Shown: positions 7,745 through 16,538, numbered from the stretch's first letter. The stretch is DNA of 64,000 nucleotides from SAR202 cluster bacterium AC-647-P02_OGT_505m (GCA_009391195.1 VEXB01000005.1:1-64000), one strand, 5' to 3'. The notes: a model not told the origin generated them from the sequence alone. Program-made: numbers and translations.

Positions 7745-9154
7745 TTAATGTTTTTTCTCATAGTAGTGGTGTGGAAGCCCTTCCCGTATAGAAGCAGGTA
7801 CCGTTTTGCGACCAACCTTGATCAGGTGCCGGAAAACCATACCCTCCTTCACGTCAAACAGTGGAATTAGTGGAAGCACTTTAGCAAATAACAGCATACC
7901 TAAAGCAACGAAGGCAAAAGTCTCAACAACTATCAGTATTTCCACCAAAGATGGATGGTAGGTACCCCAGTCAAACGTCATATGAGTCCGCCTGACTAGG
8001 CCAGGTATTATAATTAAGAATCTTTCAAGCCACATTCCTATATTGACCAGAATGGTTGTCCAAAACATTATTTTCGCGCTTCTTCTAAATCTCTTAAAGA
8101 GCCAAATCGGGACAGGTATAACGAACGAAAGAATCACGAATATAGCGAATAAAGGTCCGTATGGCCATTGGAATGCCTGCAATTCTCTTAAAGCAATTTC
8201 AGGGCTATCCAAAGTATAAAGTGCGTAAACCCATTCTAGGAAGAAAAAGAAAAACCAGGTCGTGGCAACCACTATTAGCAATCTAGCAATAGCATCAAAA
8301 TGATCTGGCTTAATATAATTATCAAGTTTGTAAAGCCAAACAGCCAGAGCCATGAGCATGGCGACAGCTGAAACACCAGAGTGTATTGCTCCGATGATAA
8401 AATATGGAGCAAATATCGTGGAGTGCCAGCCCTCTACCCCTATCAAAACTGCAAAGTCCCATGACACTATCGAGTGCACCGAAACGAAAACTGGCAGTAC
8501 CAATGCCGACAGTAGTATTCCCGCGACGGTTTGCAGCCTCCATTGGCGGGGAGTACCCCTGAAACCCAAACACAAGAATGCATAGATTCTTTTTACAAAT
8601 AGTCCTTTCGCTCTATCTCGAAGGATCGCTATATCAGGTAACAGGCACACAAAAACAAACAAAGAACTCGCAATAAGATATGTCCCCACCGCACTCGGAT
8701 CCCAGACGAACGGGGATCTTATGTTAGGCCATATGCCTCTATCGAAGTCGTAAGGGAAGATCCAGTACAACACTCTCCAGGGTCTACCCACGTGAAAAAG
8801 AGGGGTATGAAGGGCGGCAATCAGAGAGAAAACGGTCATCACTTCTGCCGCTCGAGTCACTGGTCTCCGCCACTCTGCTTGTGTAAGACGAAGAATGGCG
8901 GAGATCATAATTCCGGCATGGCTTATGCCAATCCAGAAAACAAAGTTTGCGATGAAAAATCCCCAAAAAACAGGCCTATTAAGACCTGTCACACCGACCC
9001 CGTGGTAAACCATATAACTAAATGCGCCCAACCCCGTTGCCACTAAAATGCCAAGTCCAACTACAGCTGGCAGCCACCATTTCGGGACAGTAAGAATGTC
9101 CCTCAACAGTTCGTCATTGATCTGTTTTTGGCTTAGCTGTGTATGTTCCTGCAT
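7745..9154 (-). CDS. actF: Second NrfD/PsrC-type membrane subunit of alternative complex III (ActF-like)
   Basis: A 469-residue polytopic protein with about ten predicted membrane helices and NrfD/PsrC-family signatures such as 'FWIGISHAGIMISAILRLTQAEWRRPVTRAAE'. Proteins of this family form the quinol-binding membrane part of complexes of the iron-sulfur molybdoenzyme type. The product is a paralogue of the upstream 489-residue subunit: both carry 'WRRP(V/I)(T/S)RAAE' after helix 3 and 'RQW' after a central loop. I call this copy ActF-like because it is the second one, but the ActC/ActF labels could be swapped. Neither copy contains a cofactor motif. Confidence 0.82.
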   Translation of the reverse strand: MQEHTQLSQKQINDELLRDILTVPKWWLPAVVGLGILVATGLGAFSYMVYHGVGVTGLNRPVFWGFFIANFVFWIGISHAGIMISAILRLTQAEWRRPVTRAAEVMTVFSLIAALHTPLFHVGRPWRVLYWIFPYDFDRGIWPNIRSPFVWDPSAVGTYLIASSLFVFVCLLPDIAILRDRAKGLFVKRIYAFLCLGFRGTPRQWRLQTVAGILLSALVLPVFVSVHSIVSWDFAVLIGVEGWHSTIFAPYFIIGAIHSGVSAVAMLMALAVWLYKLDNYIKPDHFDAIARLLIVVATTWFFFFFLEWVYALYTLDSPEIALRELQAFQWPYGPLFAIFVILSFVIPVPIWLFKRFRRSAKIMFWTTILVNIGMWLERFLIIIPGLVRRTHMTFDWGTYHPSLVEILIVVETFAFVALGMLLFAKVLPLIPLFDVKEGMVFRHLIKVGRKTVPASIREGLPHHYYEKKH

Positions 9155-9176
9155 TTATTATATTTCCGTTTTATAA

Positions 9177-10646
9177 CTATCTTGGCTTACCAAGCACTAA
9201 AACCTTAGCCCTATGATACTGAGCCTCTGCTTTGTAGAGTAAAAATTCTTTCTGTTCCCAAATATTCATCACTGGTATCAACCTACTAGCCAACATAAAA
9301 ATGAAGATCGATCCGCCAATAAATCCAACTATGAGAAATATGTCTGCAATCGCAGGTGTAACAATTTTCTCTGGTACCTCATGCATCTCCATCTCAAGCA
9401 TGCTCACAAAATCACGGCTAGCTGCATCCCATGAAGCAACATACAATCTGATCCTATCTAGCAAGGTACCCAGAAGTACTGAAACGGCTATGACCGCAGG
9501 CCCCCAAACACTTCTCCTAACAGGGTTCCAAATCATTGAAAACCAGGGAATGATGAATACTAATAAAAATTCAGCAATAAACATTATCTTGTAAGGGCCT
9601 GATATCAAAAGTTCAAGAAGGGAAAGTTCAGAAGGTTTTTTAGCGTACCAAAACAAGTTAAAACTTGAGAACCAGAACCAGAACCAGAGCAAGGACAGTG
9701 CAAGAAGGAGCTTACCAAGGCCCCAGAATTGATCTAGACCAATATAGTCCTTGTACCCACCAAACTGTCGGAGGCAGAAGATGGTCAGCATCATTGTTGC
9801 CACTCCAGCCTGAAGAGCATTATGGGCGTGAGTGATCGGGTACAGAGAGTCGATCCAACCCGGTACATGAACCATCAAAAATTCGACACTTATGAAAAAG
9901 TGCACAAATATCAACATCATGAAATAAAACGCGCTTACTATACCCATCCGATGATATTGCCAGTTCCACTGCCTAGTTGTACCTATCCAACCAAGGGATA
10001 ACCTTCTGCCCCATTTCTGTCTCCACCCAGTACCTTGATCTCTCAATACCGCAAAATCCGGTAAGCAGGACAACCAAACCAATGCAAGCCCAAGAACAAC
10101 TAACGACACAATTGCGAGGGTCGCCCATATATGAGGCGAGTATGCAGGAACAGATTCAAACCCAGTCCAAAATTGATCTTTGCTGGCCTGTTGACCGTAA
10201 AACCAAAGGCTCCTTCTCCCATTTTCCAAGCTTGGAAGAAGCCAGATTAAGGGAATATAAAGAACCAGATTCAAACATCCTGCTACCGTCCATAGCTCAG
10301 CAGCACGTGAAATGGGTCTTCTCCAGTGGGCGTTGGCGATCCTAGGTGCTATAGCAACCATAGGGGCCGCGGCGGTTGTGGTCATCAAAAATGCGAAGAC
10401 AGCTACGTAGTAGCCCCATACATCTTTATCGTCAAACCCAGATGCTACTTTCAGTATAAATCCAATAATTCCAAGTGCAAACATTAGACCGGTCAAAGCT
10501 GCAAATTGCCAGAACCTATTGGAAGTTACGTTATGTATCTTGAGCAATCTGTCCGAAACGTCTTTCCGATTATCAACAGAATTTTCTGTCTCCACGTAGG
10601 GTTCGGAAACCGCTTCGTATTCAACTCCGGCCGAATTAGTGGCCAT
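9177..10646 (-). CDS. actC: NrfD/PsrC-type membrane subunit of alternative complex III (ActC)
   Basis: A 489-residue polytopic membrane protein with about ten helices, 'HWRRPISRAAELWTVAG' after the third helix and an acidic/polar N-terminal tail of about 40 residues. ActC holds the quinol oxidation site and is thought to help couple electron flow to proton movement. The start overlaps the end of the ferredoxin-subunit gene by 11 bases, so the two are probably translationally coupled. The iron-sulfur subunit followed by an NrfD subunit is the standard module of this enzyme superfamily. Confidence 0.86.
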   Translation of the reverse strand: MATNSAGVEYEAVSEPYVETENSVDNRKDVSDRLLKIHNVTSNRFWQFAALTGLMFALGIIGFILKVASGFDDKDVWGYYVAVFAFLMTTTAAAPMVAIAPRIANAHWRRPISRAAELWTVAGCLNLVLYIPLIWLLPSLENGRRSLWFYGQQASKDQFWTGFESVPAYSPHIWATLAIVSLVVLGLALVWLSCLPDFAVLRDQGTGWRQKWGRRLSLGWIGTTRQWNWQYHRMGIVSAFYFMMLIFVHFFISVEFLMVHVPGWIDSLYPITHAHNALQAGVATMMLTIFCLRQFGGYKDYIGLDQFWGLGKLLLALSLLWFWFWFSSFNLFWYAKKPSELSLLELLISGPYKIMFIAEFLLVFIIPWFSMIWNPVRRSVWGPAVIAVSVLLGTLLDRIRLYVASWDAASRDFVSMLEMEMHEVPEKIVTPAIADIFLIVGFIGGSIFIFMLASRLIPVMNIWEQKEFLLYKAEAQYHRAKVLVLGKPR

Positions 10647-11394
10647 GCACAGCTCCTGCTGAGTTATCCACTTTCTTGAGATAAATCACATTGGCTTCAG
10701 TACCCAAGTTGTCCAAAAGGCGATAACCTCTGCCTTCCTTTTTACCCCGGTTAGCCATTGCCTCTTCCTTCATCATAGAAACTTGACTTGAGTCGTTATT
10801 AAAATCGCCAAACGTTAAAGCAGTCGTTGGGCAGGCATTTACGCATGCAGGACTAAGAGCTCTGTCCCCATCCTCTACCTGAACTTCATCCCTTTCGCCT
10901 TCCCTAGTTGATCTTCTAATACGCTGGACACAAAAACTGCACTTCTCCATGATCCCACGACTGCGCACAGTTACATCGGGATTAAGTTGGTTTTTCAGAC
11001 TTTCTGGCCACTCTGGTTCCCAAAAATTAAAAAACCTTACATGGTAAGGGCATCCATTCGCACAAAACCTGGTACCAATGCAACGGTTATATACCTGCAC
11101 ATTAAGACCTTCTTCATTGTGATAAGTAGCGTAGACAGGACAAACTGGCTCACAAGGCGCATTGCCACACTGCTGACACATAACAGGAATAAAGCGAGCC
11201 TTTACGTTTGGGTATTCACCTTCCCAGTACCTCTCGATTCGAATCCACTGAATCGCACGACGTTGATTGAAATGTTCTTCCAAATTGTTTGGAATATTAT
11301 TCTCAGACTGGCATGCAACAACGCAACCGTTGCACCCAGTGCACCTGTCGATGTCAACCACCATCCCCCATTTTCTATCTTGGCTATCAGCCAT
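10636..11394 (-). CDS. actB: Four-cluster ferredoxin subunit of alternative complex III (ActB iron-sulfur part)
   Basis: A 252-residue protein equivalent to the C-terminal iron-sulfur domain of ActB and to NrfC/PsrB/QrcC subunits. Cysteine groups are C18-C21-C24-C28, C73-C76-C81-C85, C105-C111-C115 and C152-C155-C184-C188. The third group has Thr108 where a fourth Cys is expected ('RCIGTRFCANGCPY'), leaving three ligands. That fits the one 3Fe-4S plus three 4Fe-4S clusters known for alternative complex III. There is no signal peptide; it probably travels with the Tat-exported partner encoded just upstream. In most described act operons this domain is fused to the large subunit; here it is a separate gene. 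Confidence 0.9.
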   Translation of the reverse strand: MADSQDRKWGMVVDIDRCTGCNGCVVACQSENNIPNNLEEHFNQRRAIQWIRIERYWEGEYPNVKARFIPVMCQQCGNAPCEPVCPVYATYHNEEGLNVQVYNRCIGTRFCANGCPYHVRFFNFWEPEWPESLKNQLNPDVTVRSRGIMEKCSFCVQRIRRSTREGERDEVQVEDGDRALSPACVNACPTTALTFGDFNNDSSQVSMMKEEAMANRGKKEGRGYRLLDNLGTEANVIYLKKVDNSAGAVHGH

Positions 11395-11437
11395 TTATTT
11401 GCTCCTGCACTTAAATCTTCTTCTGTACGGATATCAG

Positions 11438-13693
11438 CTAGTGAGTGTCCTCACTAGTAAGTTCTATCACATGATTATGTTCATCCCTTGGGAAGTCTGG
11501 CACGGTGTTTTCAAATTTGGGGACTCTTACCCACTCACCTGTAGGAGTTACACTCACCTTGTTTGCAGCCCATGCGAGGGCACCGGTCGTCTCATCATGA
11601 ACAGCATCAAGGATTGCCATTAGATTTCCCCCTCTTCCAGCTGAATACCTTCCCCCGTCCCTGTGTCCTTGACCAAATGGAATCGATACAGCATCCGGGG
11701 GAGTGGCTGGATTAGGCATTGCAAGCGCCGTAATGCTACGACCAGATGCACTAACTGTAACCACATCGCCTTCCTTGATTCCTCTCTCCTCAGCCACCTT
11801 ATGATTCATCTCAACCCAAGTTTGCCATGTGGCAGTCGATATCGGGTCAGGCATTGCTTGCATCCAAGGTAGAGAGGCATTCCTCCCATCTAGGAGGGAT
11901 GCTGAGGCAAAAGGCATAAGATTAAACTCTCCACTGCCAGTAATGACTGGTGATGATATTCCATCAAGCCTGTCCGGTTCTGCAGAACTAGGCCCCTTTG
12001 CATTTACATCCCACCAACCCCCGCGTTGCAATACCCCATTCCAAAATGCCTCAAATGTGGGGGCATTTATAGAACCTCTCCCAAGGGCGTATAACTCTCT
12101 GGCACTTTCTCTAATAACCTCTTTAAACGTATCCGCATTCAAACCAAGATCCATCTGCATGACTTGTGCTAAGGCCAAGAGGACGTCTCCGAACCCTTTG
12201 GTTCCCAGATTATCTCCCCGATCCTCAAAAAATGGCCTAACAACAGGCTGCTGAAAGCCTACGAGTTCATACCCAACGCCAGCCAAGGGAATATCTGTTC
12301 CCCAATCTTCTAGATAGTGATGCTCTGGCAGAATGAGATCGGCCATACTTGTCGTATCATCCATCATTCCACCGAAGCTAACTATCATCGGTACATTGGC
12401 AGATCTTCCCTTGAAGCCAGAGGTGTCCGGAAGACCATAAAATAAATCAGCACCTCTAACCATAAGAACCTTCACAGTGCCCGACTGCATGTCTTCAGTG
12501 AGTCTTTGAAATTCCGCAAATGAGTTGCCAGAAGGTGCAGCTTCCAATCCTCCGATTGGAGAATCCGGATTCAAGATTACTCCACCTTTTTTGCCAACGT
12601 TATCCGCCACATGATTAAGGGAAAATATAGCTTTAACAGAAGCATAACCATTCGAATGAGCCGCCGCGGAGCCACCACCAATCGCCAAGGCATGATTACT
12701 ATGGGAGAAATCCTCACCAACGTGAAGGATCGTCTCAGGAGTGACTCCTATCTCCTCTGAAACATTCTCCGGACTATATGTTGAAAGCCAACCAGAATCT
12801 CCCCCAGTCAAAGCATTTACAACAGAATCACTTATATGCCCTTTGGATACTATGGACTGGATAACAGCCAAAGCGAACAGCCCCTCTGTTCCAGGGTTCA
12901 CTCTAATCCATTCATCAGCATTCGCAGCAGTAGTAGAAAACCTCGAATCTATATGAACTAGTTTTCCGCGGTGATCATGGCCCTGCCTAAATTCTCCATA
13001 TCCCCTGGAATAGCGGGTCGGTGAGGCCCATGTGCTAAGGAAATCAGCTCCAAATGATAACAAATAGTCAGAGTTATCTATGTCGAAGTCTGGCATAGAA
13101 TTCTGACCAAAAACGTCAGAAAGTGCTTTTCTCACAACGCTGGTTTCAAGAGGTTCATATGTGAACCTGCGGGCGCCAAATACATCAGCAAACTTATCGG
13201 CAACCAGCCCAAGATGGCCCCCTATTGGATTCGTGACCAAAACGGCCTGGCTTTGGTCTCCTGAAGCCTCTAAATTTTGCAACTCATTAGTGAGTCGTCC
13301 AATCGCATCTTCCCAGCTTATTTCCCTGTATTCACCTGATCCCCGGGGTCCGGTTCTTACCAAGGGACTACTTATCCTATCTGGGTGATAAAGACCTTGA
13401 ACCCCAGCTTCGCAACGAGGACTGTGCTTCCCCACGTTAATGGGATAATCAACATTACCCTCTATTTTTTTCGCCCGGCCTTCCATAACTCGTACAACAA
13501 TGCCTTCCGCTGTATCACATTGCCTGCAAGAAGTTGCGTACCAGTTATCGATTCCTGTGACCAAGTCCTCCGGCATTTCAATAGGGGAATCTATAAGAAG
13601 TTCTTTTTCAGGAATACCACAAGCCTGAAAGAAAACCGCCGCACCAGCGGATCCTCCCATAAGTGTTAAAAATTGTCTTCTATTAAGAGCCAT
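11438..13693 (-). CDS. actB: Molybdopterin-oxidoreductase-like subunit of alternative complex III (ActB large part)
   Basis: A 751-residue protein of the molybdopterin oxidoreductase family, matching the N-terminal domain of ActB. It begins with a twin-arginine signal (RRQFLTL at 5-11) ending in a lipobox-like 'FFQAC' (Cys25), so it is likely Tat-exported and lipid-anchored. The N-terminal cluster motif is incomplete: Cys56, Cys59 and Cys94 remain, but the third usual Cys is Glu63. ActB is reported to lack the molybdenum cofactor and to act structurally; this sequence does not contradict that. The stop is 44 bases before the ferredoxin-subunit gene, so the usual ActB fusion is split. Confidence 0.88.
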   Translation of the reverse strand: MALNRRQFLTLMGGSAGAAVFFQACGIPEKELLIDSPIEMPEDLVTGIDNWYATSCRQCDTAEGIVVRVMEGRAKKIEGNVDYPINVGKHSPRCEAGVQGLYHPDRISSPLVRTGPRGSGEYREISWEDAIGRLTNELQNLEASGDQSQAVLVTNPIGGHLGLVADKFADVFGARRFTYEPLETSVVRKALSDVFGQNSMPDFDIDNSDYLLSFGADFLSTWASPTRYSRGYGEFRQGHDHRGKLVHIDSRFSTTAANADEWIRVNPGTEGLFALAVIQSIVSKGHISDSVVNALTGGDSGWLSTYSPENVSEEIGVTPETILHVGEDFSHSNHALAIGGGSAAAHSNGYASVKAIFSLNHVADNVGKKGGVILNPDSPIGGLEAAPSGNSFAEFQRLTEDMQSGTVKVLMVRGADLFYGLPDTSGFKGRSANVPMIVSFGGMMDDTTSMADLILPEHHYLEDWGTDIPLAGVGYELVGFQQPVVRPFFEDRGDNLGTKGFGDVLLALAQVMQMDLGLNADTFKEVIRESARELYALGRGSINAPTFEAFWNGVLQRGGWWDVNAKGPSSAEPDRLDGISSPVITGSGEFNLMPFASASLLDGRNASLPWMQAMPDPISTATWQTWVEMNHKVAEERGIKEGDVVTVSASGRSITALAMPNPATPPDAVSIPFGQGHRDGGRYSAGRGGNLMAILDAVHDETTGALAWAANKVSVTPTGEWVRVPKFENTVPDFPRDEHNHVIELTSEDTH

Positions 13694-13703
13694 CCATTAG
13701 CCT

Positions 13704-14309
13704 TTAGTAATGACAGGTAGCACAATCGGTGGGAGCCGAGTTTTCCTTATGGCAACTCACGCAATCTCCCATCTTTAGTGTTTCAACCTGTTTAACTTTC
13801 TCCATTTCCTTAACATCGCCGTGACAGGTCTGACATACCTGGCTAGGTTCTATCCCATCTTTTTCAGAGAAATACCTAATATGCGCCTCGTGAACAAAGT
13901 GAACATGATCAGGTACTCTGTGGACCCGAACCCAGTGGATACTTCTTCCATCCTCATACAAGGAACGCATTTTTTCGATCTCATCCAAGTCATCCCCAAC
14001 GGCACTGTGGCACGTCATACACAAACCTGTCGCTGGCACAGAAGCAGCAGCTTCTTTCTCGACGTTCCTGTGGCAAAAAGTGCAGTCCATTCCAAGTTCC
14101 TGCACATGAGTTGTATGAGGAAATGCGATCGGTTGATCCGGACCCTCGCTGCGTGCAAACACAACGGGCTGTCCCAACCAAGCAGAAATATGGAAAGTAA
14201 GGCCTAAAACAATAGCTACAAATACGCCAAGCGCAACAACGCCTAAAACACCAAGCTTGACCATTTGTCGGCTTGTAGGTCTCTGAGGCTGAAAATCACC
14301 CGGAATCAA
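13704..14309 (-). CDS. actA: Alternative complex III pentaheme cytochrome c (ActA)
   Basis: A 201-residue membrane-anchored multiheme cytochrome. One N-terminal membrane helix (about 18-40) is followed by five CxxCH heme sites at 76-80, 97-101, 159-163, 183-187 and 196-200; the last is one residue from the C-terminus. Additional His residues in 'HWVRVHRVPDHVHFVHEAH' can serve as distal ligands. Five hemes with one anchor is the ActA layout. The start appears to be TTG at 14309 with AAGGTAAG upstream. The gene precedes the ActB-like pair by ten bases, as expected for the A-B order. Confidence 0.9.
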   Translation of the reverse strand: MIPGDFQPQRPTSRQMVKLGVLGVVALGVFVAIVLGLTFHISAWLGQPVVFARSEGPDQPIAFPHTTHVQELGMDCTFCHRNVEKEAAASVPATGLCMTCHSAVGDDLDEIEKMRSLYEDGRSIHWVRVHRVPDHVHFVHEAHIRYFSEKDGIEPSQVCQTCHGDVKEMEKVKQVETLKMGDCVSCHKENSAPTDCATCHY

Positions 14310-14373
14310 TCTTGCTACTTACCTTTTTATTTCTTTCCAGAACCAGCGCCTAATCGCATCTGGTACCGACTTA

Positions 14374-14676
14374 TTAAATCCAAAACTCTGGATAGATGAG
14401 CTTGATGGCGGCCCTTGCCCCTTGAAAGGCGAGTAACACAAAAATAACTGCAGCCACAAAAGCGACAATTGAAACACCATAAAACGGAACTCGCGCCTTA
14501 TTTAGTGAACTGGGGATGTGTTGGGACTTTATTAGCGAAGGAATCGCGTTATGCCCAATCAGCATATTGGCAGCAAATATCACCATTGATAGCACAAAAA
14601 GCCAAATGTATGTCACAAACGTGCTTACATGTTGCCAGGCTTCCAAGCTTATGTAATTTGGATCCATCTCAAACAA
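14374..14676 (-). CDS. Small two-helix membrane protein leading the act operon
   Basis: I do not recognise this family. The 100-residue product has two clear hydrophobic helices (about 20-42 and 65-88) separated by a polar loop 'KSQHIPSSLNKARVPF', and a short N-terminal segment. No cofactor motif or signal peptide is visible. The start could be TTG 14676, with GGGGA about ten bases upstream, or ATG 14667. It is the first gene after the operon promoter and lies 64 bases before actA, so it may be an accessory or assembly subunit of the complex. That role is inference from position only. Confidence 0.7.
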   Translation of the reverse strand: MFEMDPNYISLEAWQHVSTFVTYIWLFVLSMVIFAANMLIGHNAIPSLIKSQHIPSSLNKARVPFYGVSIVAFVAAVIFVLLAFQGARAAIKLIYPEFWI

Positions 14677-14747
14677 TTTGTGGATTCCCCATACAAAAAA
14701 TTACGGCCAAGGCAACTCATCAAAATGGACTCCTCAACCGAGTGAAA

Positions 14748-14776
14748 ATTATCACATTCACATTTTGGGGTGTCAA
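14748..14776 (-). promoter_or_regulatory. Sigma-70 promoter of the act operon
   Basis: Perfect -35 TTGACA at 14776-14771, a 17-base spacer and -10 GATAAT (5 of 6) at 14753-14748, reading toward the small membrane protein gene and actA. A start site near 14741 would give a leader of about 65 bases. Confidence 0.7.
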
Positions 14777-14865
14777 GCATGAATAAAGTCTTTAATTGGA
14801 GGGGAATGATCGTCATCTGTCATACGGCGTTAAAAATTAAACTCTACATTTCCGTAGCAATGGGT

Positions 14866-14894
14866 TTGTAAGGATAAGATCAGTGCCATAGAAT
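14866..14894 (+). promoter_or_regulatory. Promoter of the sugar-acid cluster
   Basis: -35 TTGTAA (4 of 6) at 14866-14871, 17-base spacer, -10 TAGAAT (5 of 6) at 14889-14894. It points at the aldolase gene and is divergent from the act promoter within the same 251-base gap. Confidence 0.5.
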
Positions 14895-14948
14895 CGCCCC
14901 TGTATTACTACAGTAGGACCGGAACAAATGCAGGGAGTGAAGGCCATT

Positions 14949-15677
14949 ATGGACATAAGAAGGGTGAACAATGTCGTGGAGAAAATGAATAAAGGCGAAA
15001 AAGCCTATGGCATGAACATGATATTTCCTTCAACAACAATTGTAGAACTAGCCGGAAGAGCAGGATTTGACTTTGTGACTTTTGACAGTGAACACGGACC
15101 CTTCACGATCGACATTCTCGATGACTTATGCCGGGTAGCAGACATGGCTGGGCTAACACCTTTTGCTCGCGTTCCCAATATTGAGGATTCGACAATATTG
15201 AGATTCTTAGACAGAGGAATCATGGGAATAACAGGCCCTCACATAGTAGATGGTGCTAGAGCAAAACAACTTGCTAATGCTGCAAGATATGTTCCACGTG
15301 GGCAACGTAGTTTCGGTTCCGGCCGAGGAGCGTATTTCGGTGGGCCGCCAAGCGGTGAGAGTTATATGAGTCATATGAATGACCACCTACTAGTAACTGC
15401 ACAACTAGAAGACTTACAGGTGTTGGACAACTTGGACGACATACTTTCAGTAGACGGTATAGACCTTTACGCTTCAGGTGCTCAAGATATTGCCCAGTCT
15501 ATGGGTATTCCCGGACAACCCACGCATCCTGATGTTCTAGCATTTGAAAAAGAAGTGAGGAAGCGAGTACATACCGCGGGGAAAAAAATGGCCGACGAAG
15601 TAATGCCATCTGCCAGAGCCGTATCCATATTCATGGAAGGATCAAAAGCATATCTAGAGGCTCAAAAAGGTTCCTAA
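14949..15677 (+). CDS. HpcH/HpaI aldolase family protein
   Basis: This class II, metal-dependent aldolase family cleaves 2-keto-3-deoxy acids to pyruvate and an aldehyde. Family features (numbered from ATG 14949) are 'FDFVTFDSEHGP' with catalytic His49, Arg74 in 'FARVPN', the metal ligand Glu154 in 'TAQLED' and Asp180 in 'SGAQDIAQSMG'. Length (242 residues) is normal. I chose ATG 14949, which has GAAGG five bases upstream; ATG 14928 with AGGA upstream is also possible. Together with the dehydratase, SDR and transporter downstream it fits cleavage of a dehydrated sugar acid, as RhmA does in rhamnonate use. The exact substrate cannot be read from sequence. Confidence 0.85.
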   Translation: MDIRRVNNVVEKMNKGEKAYGMNMIFPSTTIVELAGRAGFDFVTFDSEHGPFTIDILDDLCRVADMAGLTPFARVPNIEDSTILRFLDRGIMGITGPHIVDGARAKQLANAARYVPRGQRSFGSGRGAYFGGPPSGESYMSHMNDHLLVTAQLEDLQVLDNLDDILSVDGIDLYASGAQDIAQSMGIPGQPTHPDVLAFEKEVRKRVHTAGKKMADEVMPSARAVSIFMEGSKAYLEAQKGS

Positions 15678-15720
15678 CTATGCAAATTCAATTATTTGTC
15701 ACAAGAGTAAGAGGATAAAT

Positions 15721-16482
15721 ATGGGAAGACTTGAAGGTAAAGTAGCACTGATTAGTGGAGGGGCAAAGGGAATGGGTGAGATAGAGGCAAGGATGTTTGC
15801 TGAAGAGGGAGCCTCCTTAGTAATCGCAGACATACTAGATGACAGGGGCAAAGACCTTGCTTCAGAGATCTCGGAAATTTCAAGTAGTGGAGGGGGGGTG
15901 TATGTACACCTAGACGTAAGAAACATGTCTGAATGGAACACAGCTGTCGAGACCGCTATAAGGACATTTGGAAAGCTAGATATCTTAGTTAACAATGCCG
16001 GAGTCACTTCAAGAATGATGCTGCTCGACACACCGGAAGAAGATTGGGATCGTGTCCTTGATATAAATTCGAAAGGTACTTTTCTTGGAATAAAAGCAAC
16101 GGTGCCTGCTATGAGAGAGTCAGGGGGAGGTTCCATTGTGAACATATCGTCCCAAATGGGTCTTGTCGGGGGTGACTTCAGCAGCCCCCAGTACCAGGCC
16201 TCCAAAGGCGCTGTTCGGCTGTTAACAAAATCAGTAGCAGTCCAATACGCTGCAGAAAATATCAGATGCAACTCAGTTCATCCTGCGCCAATTGAGACGG
16301 ATATGACTGCTGGAATGCGTGCAGACAAAGAAAAGTTCGCAGACATGATCCGGAGAATACCTATGGGACGTTATGGCAAACCGGAAGAGGTAGCCTATGC
16401 TGTCATTTACCTTGCTTCTGACGAATCTTCCTTTGTAACAGGAAGCGAAGTAGTAGTGGATGGAGGATGGACAGCTCAGTAG
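15721..16482 (+). CDS. SDR-family NAD(P)-dependent oxidoreductase
   Basis: A 253-residue classical short-chain dehydrogenase. Motifs are the cofactor loop 'SGGAKGMG' (12-19), 'NNAG' (91-94), catalytic Ser143, Tyr158 and Lys162 in 'YQASK', and the C-terminal 'GSEVVVDGGW' typical of tetrameric 3-oxoacyl/sugar dehydrogenases. Asp37 after the second strand suggests a preference for NAD(H). It sits between an aldolase and a sugar-acid dehydratase, so oxidation of a sugar, lactone or pathway intermediate is the likely job; this is inferred from context. Confidence 0.88.
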   Translation: MGRLEGKVALISGGAKGMGEIEARMFAEEGASLVIADILDDRGKDLASEISEISSSGGGVYVHLDVRNMSEWNTAVETAIRTFGKLDILVNNAGVTSRMMLLDTPEEDWDRVLDINSKGTFLGIKATVPAMRESGGGSIVNISSQMGLVGGDFSSPQYQASKGAVRLLTKSVAVQYAAENIRCNSVHPAPIETDMTAGMRADKEKFADMIRRIPMGRYGKPEEVAYAVIYLASDESSFVTGSEVVVDGGWTAQ

Positions 16483-16538
16483 ATGATAATCGTCAACATC
16501 TCAAAGTAGGCAAAGGCACATCTAATTAGGAGTACACC

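Noticed and set aside
14677-14927. tRNA or small RNA gene in the act/sugar-acid gap
   Set aside because: No cloverleaf features or TTCGA-type T loop; the gap is explained by two divergent promoters.
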